Positions 24,798 through 34,238 of a DNA stretch of 64,000 nt are shown here, in pieces. The DNA is from Candidatus Hydrogenedentota bacterium (GTDB lineage: Bacteria; Hydrogenedentota; Hydrogenedentia; Hydrogenedentales; SLHB01): contig JAKPDK010000167.1 of NCBI GenBank assembly GCA_029552745.1, positions 261,973-325,972 on the forward strand, given 5' to 3'. Within the stretch, counting starts at the first letter, position 1. Every line of letters starts with the position of its first letter. Position numbers and translations under genes: made by a program. The notes below the pieces were generated by a model, which made no database searches, was not told the DNA's origin, and saw nothing but the letters and a program-made list of their open reading frames with translations.

Positions 24798-26804
24798 ATG
24801 AAAAAGAAGCAAACATCAGATATCCCAATTCTCGATGCCGGCGAGGAACTTGTCAAACGGGATATCATCACCCGTGAAGAACTGGATGAGGCACGGCGTA
24901 AAGAGCAAGTGAGCGGTGTGCCTTGGTACCGGCAGCTCCTTCAAACACATCGCATCGGTTTTGACCTTCTGGACGACATTCTTCATCACGAGTTTCACCC
25001 AAGATCCAAACGGGAAGAACATGAGCGTTTGGGCGCCACCTTACTTGCGATGAAAGCGATTACAGAAAATGATCTGAAAGAAGCACTGAAAGAACAAAAT
25101 CGTACCGGGCGTTTATTGGGGAACATTCTATTGGACTCCGGTAAGATTACTCGCCGTACGATCGTCATGGCGCTAGCAAAACAGAACGGCCTAGAGTATG
25201 CCGACGTAGAGAAGACCCCCAGCCAGCGTGCAGCAATCGAGGCGGTGCCTGAAAGTGTCGCACGTCGTAATCAAATGATTCCCGTTCGGTTAGAGGGTGA
25301 CCGTTTGACGGTTCTTATTGCGGACCCGGGCTTGAGACAAAACTTGAAGGAGACTTCGATCTTGCTGGGTCTACGCATTTACCCTATGCTCACTACGATT
25401 GAAAACATAAAAGAAGAGATTGCAAAACGCTACCGTGGGGAAAATCTAAGTGAAAAACCGCCTACTCCATCGTCAGCGAAGGAAGAAAAGGTTGCCGCTC
25501 CAATTACAAAGTCAGAAACAATATCTGTAAAGGAAGAAAGTAAACAAACAGAAAAAAAGAAAGGGAAGAAAACCATGGCTACTCCACAAGAACCTTCCGT
25601 CACAACTGCTGAGCAAGAAAAGCCGAAACTTCGGTTTGAAGAGCTTGCGCGGGAAGCGTCCGGAATGCCGGTAGTCAAACTAGTTCAGACCATTATCGAA
25701 GGAGCAGCAAAAGCGGGCGCAACCGATATTCATCTTGATCCTCAAGAACCGGAAATGCGCGTTCGTTATCGTATAGATGGCATTCTTCATGATGTGATGA
25801 GCATTGCACGAGAAATTGAACCTGCCGTTATTTCACGTATCAAAATCATGTCCGATCTGGACATAACAGAAACACGACGACCACAAGATGGACACATTAG
25901 TTTGGAAGTCGCGGGAAATGAATACGACATCCGCGTGGCAACGTTACCGACCTATTTGGGTGAACGCGTAGTTCTTCGTATGCTTGACCAATCTTCCGTG
26001 CTTCAGGGAATAAAGGACTTGGGGCTCGAACCAGAGGACGAAGAAACGCTGTTGCGGCTAATCGAACAGCCCTATGGAATGATTCTTGTCACAGGTCCAA
26101 CAGGAAGCGGAAAAACCACGACACTATATGCCGCATTGAACCAGAAAAACGTTGTGGAGGAGAGCATTGTCACCCTTGAGGACCCCGTAGAGTATCAGCT
26201 ATCCGGTATCAACCAAGTCCAGATTGATCCTGATATTGATATGACTTTTGCGAACGTGCTGCGCGCGGCGCTTCGACAAGACATTGACGTACTTCTCGTA
26301 GGGGAGATACGTGATCCCGAAACGGCTCGAATTGCTATACGTGCAGCGATGACCGGGCATTTGGTATTTAGCACCATGCACACAAACGACGCTCCCGAGG
26401 CGATCAGTACATTAAGAAATATGGGTGTGCCTTCTTATTTGATTGCCAGTGCTTTGACTGCTGTACTGGCACAGCGATTGGTACGGAAAATCTGTCTAAA
26501 CTGTAAGCAAGAGTTCAAACCCGACAAGATGCTGCTCCAATCCGTCGGCTTACCACCGACCGTCAAACAGTTGTGGCGCGGAAAAGGCTGCGATGTGTGT
26601 TACCATACAGGAAATAAAGGGCGGACAGGGATCTTCGAAATAATTGAGGTCACTCCAGAAATAAGAAAGATGATCGCCGAAGATCGGCCTGTCGACGAGA
26701 TTGCAAAAGCGGCTAAGTTAAAGACAATGGCGGATCGGTGTCGTCTTAAGATGAAAGCAGGTATTGTAGCGCCGGAGGAATTTCTGCGGGTTATTCGGAC
26801 ATAA
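24798..26804 (+). CDS. GspE/PilB-type assembly ATPase
   Basis: A 668-residue hexameric motor ATPase of type II secretion or type IV pilus assembly. The N-terminus has MshEN-like segments (LGATLLAMKAITENDLKEAL, LGNILLDSGKITRRTIV), followed by a Lys/Glu-rich linker near residues 215-270. The motor has Walker A TGPTGSGKTTT at about 433-443, Walker B LLVGEIRDPE, the His box GHLVFSTMHTNDA and a zinc site CLNC...CDVC. I start at the ATG at 24798 after GGGAGGAG; an earlier in-frame ATG has no ribosome site. No pilin or secretin genes are adjacent. GC content drops here compared with the left half of the window. Confidence 0.92.
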   Translation: MKKKQTSDIPILDAGEELVKRDIITREELDEARRKEQVSGVPWYRQLLQTHRIGFDLLDDILHHEFHPRSKREEHERLGATLLAMKAITENDLKEALKEQNRTGRLLGNILLDSGKITRRTIVMALAKQNGLEYADVEKTPSQRAAIEAVPESVARRNQMIPVRLEGDRLTVLIADPGLRQNLKETSILLGLRIYPMLTTIENIKEEIAKRYRGENLSEKPPTPSSAKEEKVAAPITKSETISVKEESKQTEKKKGKKTMATPQEPSVTTAEQEKPKLRFEELAREASGMPVVKLVQTIIEGAAKAGATDIHLDPQEPEMRVRYRIDGILHDVMSIAREIEPAVISRIKIMSDLDITETRRPQDGHISLEVAGNEYDIRVATLPTYLGERVVLRMLDQSSVLQGIKDLGLEPEDEETLLRLIEQPYGMILVTGPTGSGKTTTLYAALNQKNVVEESIVTLEDPVEYQLSGINQVQIDPDIDMTFANVLRAALRQDIDVLLVGEIRDPETARIAIRAAMTGHLVFSTMHTNDAPEAISTLRNMGVPSYLIASALTAVLAQRLVRKICLNCKQEFKPDKMLLQSVGLPPTVKQLWRGKGCDVCYHTGNKGRTGIFEIIEVTPEIRKMIAEDRPVDEIAKAAKLKTMADRCRLKMKAGIVAPEEFLRVIRT

Positions 26805-27381
26805 CAGGGTGAAGAAGTTGTGGAAAACTTGTGGAAATGTGAGACAAAAAATTCATTGTCTTAACTGAAAACCACAATATATAGTACAGGAAAACTAGAA
26901 TACACAAGAAAAGAAAAATGATATTTCATATTTAAGTAATTGTTATATAAATACTTATAACGTCATTGCCTTATAGGAAGAAAGAAAGAGAACGGAACAG
27001 CTTAAACAACTGGATATTAACACATTCACGAAATGGTGCTTGTGGAAAACTTATCTCCAGAGATCTAAAAAAAAGGGAAACTGAAATCTGTTAGTTTTCA
27101 GTGGAAAAGATCTGTATAATGACATAGGTTTTCCACAATGCAACTCAGTTGGTAATAGTATAAGAGAAGCATAGAAACGCCATCTCTGGAGAGATGGGGA
27201 AAGAAAAACAACTTTTCAACAAAGTTTTACAGTAGCTAACTTTTTAAAAAGAAAGTGCTTACAGAATTTTCCCCACTTTTCACAACACTTATGAAGACTT
27301 ATATGAGTCTTATACTTAGAACAATAGTTTAATAAAAAAAGATTTGAACAAACACAAGAGTACAATGGGAGAGAGATTTCA
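26805..27381. other. Candidate replication origin (oriC) upstream of dnaN
   Basis: 577 bases of markedly A/T-rich DNA without a gene lie directly before dnaN. DnaA-box-like 9-mers TTTTCCACA occur at 26819-26827 (minus), 27041-27049 (minus) and 27129-27137 (plus), with ATTTCCACA at 26830-26838 (minus). All differ by one or two bases from TTATCCACA. Long A/T tracts at 26870-26960 and 27240-27350 could serve for unwinding. Many bacterial origins lie next to dnaA or dnaN. No dnaA gene is in the window and no perfect box was found, so this is a candidate only. Confidence 0.45.
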
Positions 27382-28527
27382 ATGAAGGTCCGCGTTACAC
27401 GAAGTGAACTATTTGATGCTGTAAACAAGGCAAGAACAATTGTTACGAAGAAGACGGTTCTGCCTATTCTCTCGCACTTCTTATTAGAAGCTAAGCAACA
27501 GGACAGTGGGTCTTTGTTGAAGATTACATCCTCTGATCTTCGCGTAAACATTGAGTGTTCTCTTCCATGTGAGATAGAAGAAGAGGGCTTGATTACCCTC
27601 AGTGCGGAGCGTCTTTCTTCCGTTATGGCTAGTTTTCCCGAAGAGGAAGTGGTGATCAGCTTAGGGGAAAATAGGGTCGTCGATATTCGATGTGCCAAAA
27701 TCCGTATGAAATTGTTTAGTATGTCTCCTGATGATTTCCCACCGGTTAGGACCTTTGAAGGTATTGAACCGATTGTATTGCCGCAAAAAGATCTGCGTGA
27801 TCTTTTCATTAAGACATCTTTTGCGATTTGTACGGATCAGGCACGCTATAATCTGACAGGTCTGCTCTTTGAGTTAAGTGATAACAAGATTACGTGTGTG
27901 TCGACGGATGGGCGTCGGATGAGTTTGTGTAGGTACCAGAGTGATTCTTTTGACAGCAGGTTGCGTAGAAAAGTGACGATTCCTGGAAAAGTAATTACAG
28001 AAGTAGAGCGTCTGTTACAAGATGAGGGGAATGTAGAGGTCTTCTTGGATGAGAATCAGGTAGCGTTTTCAATTGGACCGGTTACTTTAACGAGTGCGTT
28101 GATAGAAGGGTCTTTTCCAAACTATGAGATGGTCATTCCTAAAAAGCACGATAAAGAAGTGATTGTAGATAAAGCCGTTTTCCAAGAATCGGTCACTCGT
28201 GCTAAAGCGATGACTAATGAGAAGTTTAATTCGGTGCGACTTTATATCGCTGGCAATCAGATTGTTCTGCGTGTTAGTACGCCGGATGTAGGAGAATACG
28301 AAGAAGAGATCCCGGCTGAGTACGAAGGGGAAGAAATAGAGATCGCTTTCAATCCAGACTTTATCCTAGATGTCCTTCGTGCGCTAGAGACGAAAGAGCT
28401 AGCATTCATTTTAAAAGACGCTACAAGTCCCGGTGTAATCAAACCCGTTTTAGAAGATGACGCAGGAAATAAAGTTGGCAGAATATCGGATGATCAGATT
28501 CATGTGATTATGCCAATTCGGATTTAA
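27382..28527 (+). CDS. dnaN: DNA polymerase III sliding clamp (beta subunit)
   Basis: A 381-residue clamp subunit, the typical bacterial length, built of three similar domains. It begins MKVRVTRSELFDAVNKARTIVTKKTVLPILSHFLLEA and ends HVIMPIRI, close to the conserved M/LPMRL-type C-terminus. TCVSTDGRRMSLCR marks the second domain boundary and EEIPAEYEGEEIEIAFNPDFILDVLRAL the third. It tethers DNA polymerase to DNA. A weak ribosome site, GGGAGAGAG, precedes the ATG. Neighbours are unusual: two secretion ATPases rather than dnaA, recF and gyrB. Confidence 0.96.
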   Translation: MKVRVTRSELFDAVNKARTIVTKKTVLPILSHFLLEAKQQDSGSLLKITSSDLRVNIECSLPCEIEEEGLITLSAERLSSVMASFPEEEVVISLGENRVVDIRCAKIRMKLFSMSPDDFPPVRTFEGIEPIVLPQKDLRDLFIKTSFAICTDQARYNLTGLLFELSDNKITCVSTDGRRMSLCRYQSDSFDSRLRRKVTIPGKVITEVERLLQDEGNVEVFLDENQVAFSIGPVTLTSALIEGSFPNYEMVIPKKHDKEVIVDKAVFQESVTRAKAMTNEKFNSVRLYIAGNQIVLRVSTPDVGEYEEEIPAEYEGEEIEIAFNPDFILDVLRALETKELAFILKDATSPGVIKPVLEDDAGNKVGRISDDQIHVIMPIRI

Positions 28528-28549
28528 ATAACGTAGTCATTGTTTTCTT

Positions 28550-30418
28550 GTGACTGACTTACCTACATCTAAACTTGGAGAGGCCCTGGTCAAAGAGGGG
28601 ATCCTTACGCCCGAACAGTTGGCTCATGCCCTTCGTATTCAGAAGTATTTAGAGCAGCCGAAGCCTCTCGGTGCCATTGTTGTAGAACTTGGTTATACGA
28701 CAAAGCGCCGGGTAGCAGAGGTTCTCAAAAAATATGGCTCTGGTATGCGTCTTGGGGAGATGTTACTGGAGCAAGGGCTCATTACTTCGGAAGGATTGGA
28801 ACAAGCCCTCCGCATTCAAAAAGAACAAAATCTGAAACTTGGAGAAGCCCTGGTCCAACTGGGCATTCTTAATGAACGTACTCTTCTCCAAAATCTTGCT
28901 CACCAAGCCGGTATCCCCTATGTTGAGCCTCAGCTCGGTATGATTGATCCGACGCTTCTCACTGGTCTCTCGCCAGAGTATTTAGAAAAGTACCTTTTTG
29001 TGCCGTTTACTCGCGATGATGAGGGTACCCCGGTCGTTGTTGTGCATGAACTAAATGAACAAACTACGAGCCAAGCCATTCAAGACCTTTACAAAGGTAG
29101 GTATAAGCTTGCTCTCGGTCCTCTAGACGCTATCAAACAAACGATCCAAGACTTTCGTTCATTTAAACAGAACCTAGGTAAGAAAGATAAGCAACGAAGC
29201 GTAGAGGAAGATTCGATTGTTCAGCTGGTAAACCAGATTATCTCTACCGGCATAGATGAGCGAGCTAGCGACATTCATATCGAACCCATGTCGGATGTAA
29301 TTCGCCTGAGATATCGCGTTGATGGTGTTTTGGTGTACAAGATGGACTTACCAAAAGATTTGTTACCACGGATCAGTTCTCGAATTAAGATCATGGCTGA
29401 TTGCAATATAGCCGAACACCAACACCATCAGGGAGGACGTATTCTCTTTAACCACCGTGGACAAGATTTTGATCTTCGCCTTTCTATTTATATCACCGTA
29501 CACGGTGAGTGTATGGTTTTGCGGATTCTTAATAAGCAGACCGGGCTAATCGATCTTGAAGAACTTGGCATGAATCGTCTTATGCTCGACCGGTACCGTA
29601 CAGAAGTGTTAGATACGCCGACGGGTGTCGTGCTAATTACAGGACCTACAGGTTCCGGCAAAACAACGACGCTTTATAGTAGTCTACACTACTGCAATAC
29701 CGTTGATCGGAAGATTATAACGGCTGAAGATCCCGTCGAATATATGATAGATGGTCTTATCCAATGCTCCATTTACGACAAGATTGGAAGAACATTTGAG
29801 GCAACCCTACGAGAAATTGTCCGTCAGGATCCTGACATCATCGTACTGGGTGAAATTCGGGACAAAACTTCCGCAGAAACGGCTATCCAAGCAGCGCTCA
29901 CGGGGCACAAAGTTTATTCTACTTTCCATACGGAGGATACAATTGGCGGCCTCTTACGATTAATTGACATGGATATCGAGACATTTCTTATCTCTTCGAC
30001 GGTTATCTCCGTAGTGGCTCAGCGACTCTTGCGGCGAATTTGTGATCAATGCGCTGCACCCTACACACCATCCCCTGTAGAACTGGACCGTTTGGGTATC
30101 AAACCTGCCGAAGTGAGGGAATTTGATTTTCGAAAAGGAAAGGGATGTAAACACTGTAACCACACCGGTTATCGAGGTAGGATTGCATGCTACGAACTCC
30201 TTATTCTAAACGAAGACGTTAAAGAGGCTATTCTCCAAAAAAGAGCGTCCTATGCCATTCGGCAAATTTGCGTCGAATCAACAGGGTTAATCAGTATGCG
30301 CGAGGACGGTATTTCCAAGGTCATACGAGGAGATACGACATTCTCCGAAGTTCTCCGAAGCACTCCGAGAACAGTTTTCATGCGTCCCGTGCAACAGATA
30401 CTCGCGATGACCCAATAG
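28550..30418 (+). CDS. Second GspE/PilB-type ATPase
   Basis: A 622-residue motor ATPase starting with GTG at 28550, 22 bases after dnaN. The N-terminal part has two short MshEN-like repeats (LGEALVKEGILTPEQLAHALRIQ and LGEALVQLGILNERTLLQNL), which in some relatives bind cyclic di-GMP. The motor has Walker A TGPTGSGKTTT at about 363-373, Walker B IVLGEIRDKTSA, the His box GHKVYSTFHTED and a zinc site CDQC...CKHC. It differs clearly from the ATPase before dnaN, for example Phe for Met in the His box and Lys in GEIRDK, so it is not a recent duplicate. The following HDOD gene starts 10 bases after its stop. Confidence 0.9.
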   Translation: MTDLPTSKLGEALVKEGILTPEQLAHALRIQKYLEQPKPLGAIVVELGYTTKRRVAEVLKKYGSGMRLGEMLLEQGLITSEGLEQALRIQKEQNLKLGEALVQLGILNERTLLQNLAHQAGIPYVEPQLGMIDPTLLTGLSPEYLEKYLFVPFTRDDEGTPVVVVHELNEQTTSQAIQDLYKGRYKLALGPLDAIKQTIQDFRSFKQNLGKKDKQRSVEEDSIVQLVNQIISTGIDERASDIHIEPMSDVIRLRYRVDGVLVYKMDLPKDLLPRISSRIKIMADCNIAEHQHHQGGRILFNHRGQDFDLRLSIYITVHGECMVLRILNKQTGLIDLEELGMNRLMLDRYRTEVLDTPTGVVLITGPTGSGKTTTLYSSLHYCNTVDRKIITAEDPVEYMIDGLIQCSIYDKIGRTFEATLREIVRQDPDIIVLGEIRDKTSAETAIQAALTGHKVYSTFHTEDTIGGLLRLIDMDIETFLISSTVISVVAQRLLRRICDQCAAPYTPSPVELDRLGIKPAEVREFDFRKGKGCKHCNHTGYRGRIACYELLILNEDVKEAILQKRASYAIRQICVESTGLISMREDGISKVIRGDTTFSEVLRSTPRTVFMRPVQQILAMTQ

Positions 30419-30428
30419 GAATTTTGTC

Positions 30429-31475
30429 ATGGTTTCGTGTATTTATTGTTCCACGCCGTTCGAACGGGTACCTTCAGCACCACCGAACTCCGCCATCATG
30501 GCTTGCAAAAATTGCCTAAATCCGTGTGTCCTATTTTTCGACGGGACTGCTTGGAAGTCTGAAATACCGCGGGGCTGGCAGGATTTGCGCACTGTAAGTG
30601 CGAACGAGTCCATTGGGCTCCAGGTATTGAGTGCCGCGTTGAAGGCGAGTGAACAGTTGCCCGTACTTCCTGCCGTGGCACACCGTATTATGGAAATGGT
30701 ACGGGACCCAGATGTTGTCATTGGGGACATCACCGAGTTAATCAGAACAGATGCCGTCATAGCCATGAAAATCCTTCGGCTTGCAAATAGTCCTTTGTAT
30801 GCAGGCCTATCAGAGATCAAGGATTTGCATGCAGCATGTGTACGACTTGGAATGAAAACCGTTGCAGGTGTGGTGCATGCGATTGCCAATGGCCGCCTAT
30901 ATGTTACACGCGATCCCCATTATCAAGAGATGATGCAGACCTTATGGCAACACGCCCTTGCAACAGCATACTGTGCTAGCGAACTTTCTATGATGTTGGC
31001 ACAGCCCCAGAAGGACGTGTACTTTATCGCAGGTTTGGTCCACGACGTGGGGAAAGTGGTCTTGTTAGATCTTGTTTCTAATGTTCTTCCTAGAGACGAA
31101 GCACCTGTAATACGGACCCTGCGGCAATCCAGAGACCTGCTCCTAGAAGTAATGGATATTTATCATCCTCTGATAGGACTTCATGTGGTACAGCAGTGGA
31201 ACTTACCTTCTGATTTCGGTATTGCCACGTTCTTTCACGAACAACCGGATTTTGCTCCAAACGAGGCGTGGCTGATGTTGAGCCATATCATCGCATTTTC
31301 TTCCGCTGTCGCCACGGTTTCAGGGTTTGGTTTGAAAAACGAAAACATTTCTCTGTTGAGCCTTCCCAGTACCAAGTTTCTCGGACTCAGCGATATCAAA
31401 ATCGCATCGCTGCGTGTTAACCTAGAAGACAAGGTCAAAACGTTATTGGAAGTTGCCCCACCGTCTGCCGCATAA
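30429..31475 (+). CDS. HDOD-domain protein with N-terminal zinc ribbon
   Basis: A 348-residue cytoplasmic signalling protein. Two CxxC pairs (CIYC near residue 4 and CKNC near residue 26) suggest a small zinc ribbon. An HDOD domain follows (LPVLPAVAHRIMEMVRDPDV, IKDLHAACVRLGMKTVAGVV) with an intact HDVGK motif near residue 205, although many HDOD proteins have lost catalysis. HDOD proteins act in two-component and cyclic-di-GMP-linked control of motility and pili, which fits its position right after a pilus-type ATPase. The 10-base gap suggests one transcript. Its enzymatic activity, if any, is unknown. Confidence 0.85.
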   Translation: MVSCIYCSTPFERVPSAPPNSAIMACKNCLNPCVLFFDGTAWKSEIPRGWQDLRTVSANESIGLQVLSAALKASEQLPVLPAVAHRIMEMVRDPDVVIGDITELIRTDAVIAMKILRLANSPLYAGLSEIKDLHAACVRLGMKTVAGVVHAIANGRLYVTRDPHYQEMMQTLWQHALATAYCASELSMMLAQPQKDVYFIAGLVHDVGKVVLLDLVSNVLPRDEAPVIRTLRQSRDLLLEVMDIYHPLIGLHVVQQWNLPSDFGIATFFHEQPDFAPNEAWLMLSHIIAFSSAVATVSGFGLKNENISLLSLPSTKFLGLSDIKIASLRVNLEDKVKTLLEVAPPSAA

Positions 31476-31505
31476 CCGATTCACCGTAAAGCCTGTTGAA
31501 GATGG

Positions 31506-33665
31506 TTAGTCGTTCTTATTGATGGATTCAAGAGTTTCCCGGGCTTTTTCGAATTTGGGGTCTATCTGGAGTGCTCTTTCCAAATGTTTTCGGGCATTGG
31601 CGGGGTCCCCTTGTCGCAAGTAAACGTGAGCCATATTGTAATGCACTGATGCATTGTCCGGTTGGTATTTCAGGGCTTCCTCAAAGTGCTGAAGTGCCTC
31701 TTCGTACTGGCCCTGTCGGGCGCGGATGTTAGCGAGATTGTTATGCGCTTCAACACTTCGGGGATCGTTTCGCAGTATGTGAAGGTAGATCGTCGCGGCT
31801 TCATCGAACTTTCCTTCCGACGCCAGGGCACGCGCCCGGTTGATCTGGCCTTTCTTGCCTTTCGATAGTCCTTCGGCAGCTTCGGGACCGCCATATTTGA
31901 GCGCCAAGCTGTGGTGAATGGCGGCTTCTCGTGAGTTGCCTAGCTTATCCAGGACTCGGCTTAATTCCTCGTGGAGCATGGGGTTTTCGGGATGCTGTTC
32001 TATGCCCAGCTGGAGGTTTTTCAGCGCTTCGTCGAGGCGCCCTAGGTCGGTAAGTATAGCACCTCGTTTGTAACGCGCCAAGGGATGGTCAGGAGTGATC
32101 TCCAGGACTTTTTCATAATAGCGTAACGCGTCCTCGAGTCGGCGTTGCATCAGACAGACATCGCCCATACCGTAGTATCCCAAGTCATTATAGGGTGAGA
32201 TTTCCATTACCTTTTGAAAATGTTCTTTTGCTTCGTCGATTTTTCCTTGTTCCAGTAAAACACCTCCAAGGTTGGTATGAGCAACGTAATTGTCTTCCGT
32301 CACTGCAAGGGCACGGCGAAACAAGGTTTCATCATTTTTCCAGAACCGAAGCTGAAATAACGTGATACCGGATAATAGGACAAGAACAACCACTGCTAAT
32401 GCAGCCAGCGCAATCCTGCCCAGGCGGGTTTTGCCTAAAATATCCCAAGTTCCCCAAGTGATTATGATGAAGATACCGGTCAGAGGGACATAGGTATATC
32501 GGTCGGCGAGCGCTTGGCTTCCCACTTGGACAATACCAATCACAGGCAACAGTGTACCGATGTACCAAAACCAGCCCATGAACAGGTAAGGTTTTTTCTT
32601 AGCAAGGACGAGCACAAGGATGGTCACCACCAATAGGATGAAGGCGGAAACAACCACGGCTGAGAACTGTAGCTTGTGTAAGGGGTGTGGATAAAAGACC
32701 GCAAGAGGGATGGGATAAACCATGAGATAAAGGTATTTCACATAGGAGACGATGGCATTGCCAACGGATTGGTACGTGGAGAGGAGCTCGCCCATTACGC
32801 GGCTTCCACCACTTCGTTGAAATGCAAGCGTGATGATCGAGGATACGATGGACATTACAAAAAGAGGTATTTTTTCAACCGTACGTTGCCACCAAGCGAG
32901 AAGGTCCTCTTTGGTATAAAAGGTGCCGCGAAGTCTCTCTAGAGGCCAAACGTCAATCAAAAGGAAGGTGAAAGGCAAGGTGACCAGCATCGGTTTTGCC
33001 ATCAAGCCCAGGGCGAACCACAACGCAGTAAACGTATAATCGCGGTGAGACAAGGTTCGGGTGTAGCGAACGTACGCTTTCGTGGAAAGTAACCAAAAAA
33101 TGGTGCTCAGCACGTCTTTACGCTCGGCTATCCATGCGACAGATTGGACGTGCAAAGGGTGTAAGGCAAACAGTGCCGCTACAAAGGCGCTTTTCCAAAG
33201 GGATGTGGTAACCTGAAAGAGCAGCAGAAACAACAAGACCGTGTTCGCCACATGGAACACGACGTTGACAATGTGGTGTGCGCCCGCATTCACCCCGAAC
33301 AGGGATACATCGAGCATATGCGATATGAGGGTAAGGGGATGCCAATTGGCGGCGACTTCTGCCGTGAGCGCCCAACGGAGGTTTTCGAAAGTCAGTCCTT
33401 GCCGAACGTGAGGATTATCCGCGACATATAAAGAATCGTCATAATTCCAAATGAATTCATAGTCAGCAACAGGCGAATAAACGGCAAACGTGGCACAAGC
33501 TAACGCAAGAGCAACGATTACCTCCGTGCGTTTTAAGTGGGCAATAAAACGGTGGCGGATCGCGGACAGAGTAGTACCTTGTGATTTTTCGCGTTCTGTT
33601 GCAGGTTTTGCTTTGCCGGTGTTTTGTGCGGTTTCTCTTTTGGTCCTAGATGCTTTTTTTGACAT
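31506..33665 (-). CDS. TMTC-like membrane protein with TPR repeats
   Basis: A 719-residue polytopic protein. The first 60 residues are polar and basic; about ten transmembrane helices follow up to residue 450, and the C-terminal 250 residues are tandem TPR repeats (AHTNLGGVLLEQGKIDEAKEHFQKVMEISP and similar, about seven units). The sequence DYEFIWNYDDSLYVADNP in the first periplasmic loop carries the acidic pair expected of GT-C glycosyltransferases, and HPLHVQSVAWIAERKDVL is typical of TMTC and related bacterial proteins. It may transfer a sugar from a lipid carrier to protein. The donor and acceptor are unknown. It is monocistronic and converges on the HDOD gene. Confidence 0.78.
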   Translation of the reverse strand: MSKKASRTKRETAQNTGKAKPATEREKSQGTTLSAIRHRFIAHLKRTEVIVALALACATFAVYSPVADYEFIWNYDDSLYVADNPHVRQGLTFENLRWALTAEVAANWHPLTLISHMLDVSLFGVNAGAHHIVNVVFHVANTVLLFLLLFQVTTSLWKSAFVAALFALHPLHVQSVAWIAERKDVLSTIFWLLSTKAYVRYTRTLSHRDYTFTALWFALGLMAKPMLVTLPFTFLLIDVWPLERLRGTFYTKEDLLAWWQRTVEKIPLFVMSIVSSIITLAFQRSGGSRVMGELLSTYQSVGNAIVSYVKYLYLMVYPIPLAVFYPHPLHKLQFSAVVVSAFILLVVTILVLVLAKKKPYLFMGWFWYIGTLLPVIGIVQVGSQALADRYTYVPLTGIFIIITWGTWDILGKTRLGRIALAALAVVVLVLLSGITLFQLRFWKNDETLFRRALAVTEDNYVAHTNLGGVLLEQGKIDEAKEHFQKVMEISPYNDLGYYGMGDVCLMQRRLEDALRYYEKVLEITPDHPLARYKRGAILTDLGRLDEALKNLQLGIEQHPENPMLHEELSRVLDKLGNSREAAIHHSLALKYGGPEAAEGLSKGKKGQINRARALASEGKFDEAATIYLHILRNDPRSVEAHNNLANIRARQGQYEEALQHFEEALKYQPDNASVHYNMAHVYLRQGDPANARKHLERALQIDPKFEKARETLESINKND

Positions 33666-33840
33666 GACGCGGAAGAAGATATCTCATGTTTATTACGTCA
33701 AGGTGTTGACTAGATTACCCGCTTTTCGAAGGGTAAACAAGTGTTTAGGTCCCATGTCTTTGGCATGGAATCCTACCTTTTTGTGATTCATTCCAGAATA
33801 TAGGTTCCCGATAGTATATTAGGGTGACGCCGTTCCCGTA

Positions 33841-33897
33841 TGCGGCAATCCCCGTGGGAAGCCGAGGATGACCTTGTCCCAAGTCTTCTTGCGCTAC
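33841..33897. repeat. Degenerate partial copy of the inverted-repeat element
   Basis: The stretch beginning GCGGCAATCCCCGTGGGAA (33842 onward) matches the inner left part of the complete copy that starts 11 bases further on, including the later AAGTCTTCTTGCGCTACG versus AAGTCTTCTAGCGCTGCG. Its outer ends are missing. Confidence 0.6.
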
Positions 33898-33907
33898 GTG
33901 CCTGGTC

Positions 33908-34046
33908 TGTCATTGCGAGGAGCCCCGAAGGGGCGACGCGGCAATCCCCGTGGGAATTCGGAGACACCCTTGCTTTAAGTCTTCTAGCGCTGCGCGGTTG
34001 AGGGGATTGCTTCGTCGCTTCGAAGACTCGCTCCTCGCAATGACAA
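33908..34046. repeat. 139-bp inverted-repeat element, copy C
   Basis: TGTCATTGCGAGGAG at the left and CTCCTCGCAATGACA at the right are perfect inverted repeats, and GCAATCCCC and GGGGATTGC form the inner pair. This is the best preserved copy at its termini. Confidence 0.88.
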
Positions 34047-34238
34047 CCAGGGGCGTGTGTGGGACGGGGTTGTCCGCGGCGTGCGCTGGTTAGGGCGCAA
34101 CGCGTTGCGCGCCTACAACAGGTAGTCATATAAGACCTGGCTGAATCGACAAAGACAGTTGCGCTGTGTGGAACATTAAGGATACGATTACGACATGAGA
34201 ACGTTGCAACCTGGATGGCGGGGAAGAGGATGACACAA

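Larger units (their letters stand above)
33666..34238. other. Intergenic region with repeat element
   Basis: 573 bases between divergent genes. It contains a half copy (33841-33897) and a full copy (33908-34046) of the inverted-repeat family. The part 34047-34229 should hold the promoter of the hydrolase cluster, but I see no convincing hexamer pair. Confidence 0.55.
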
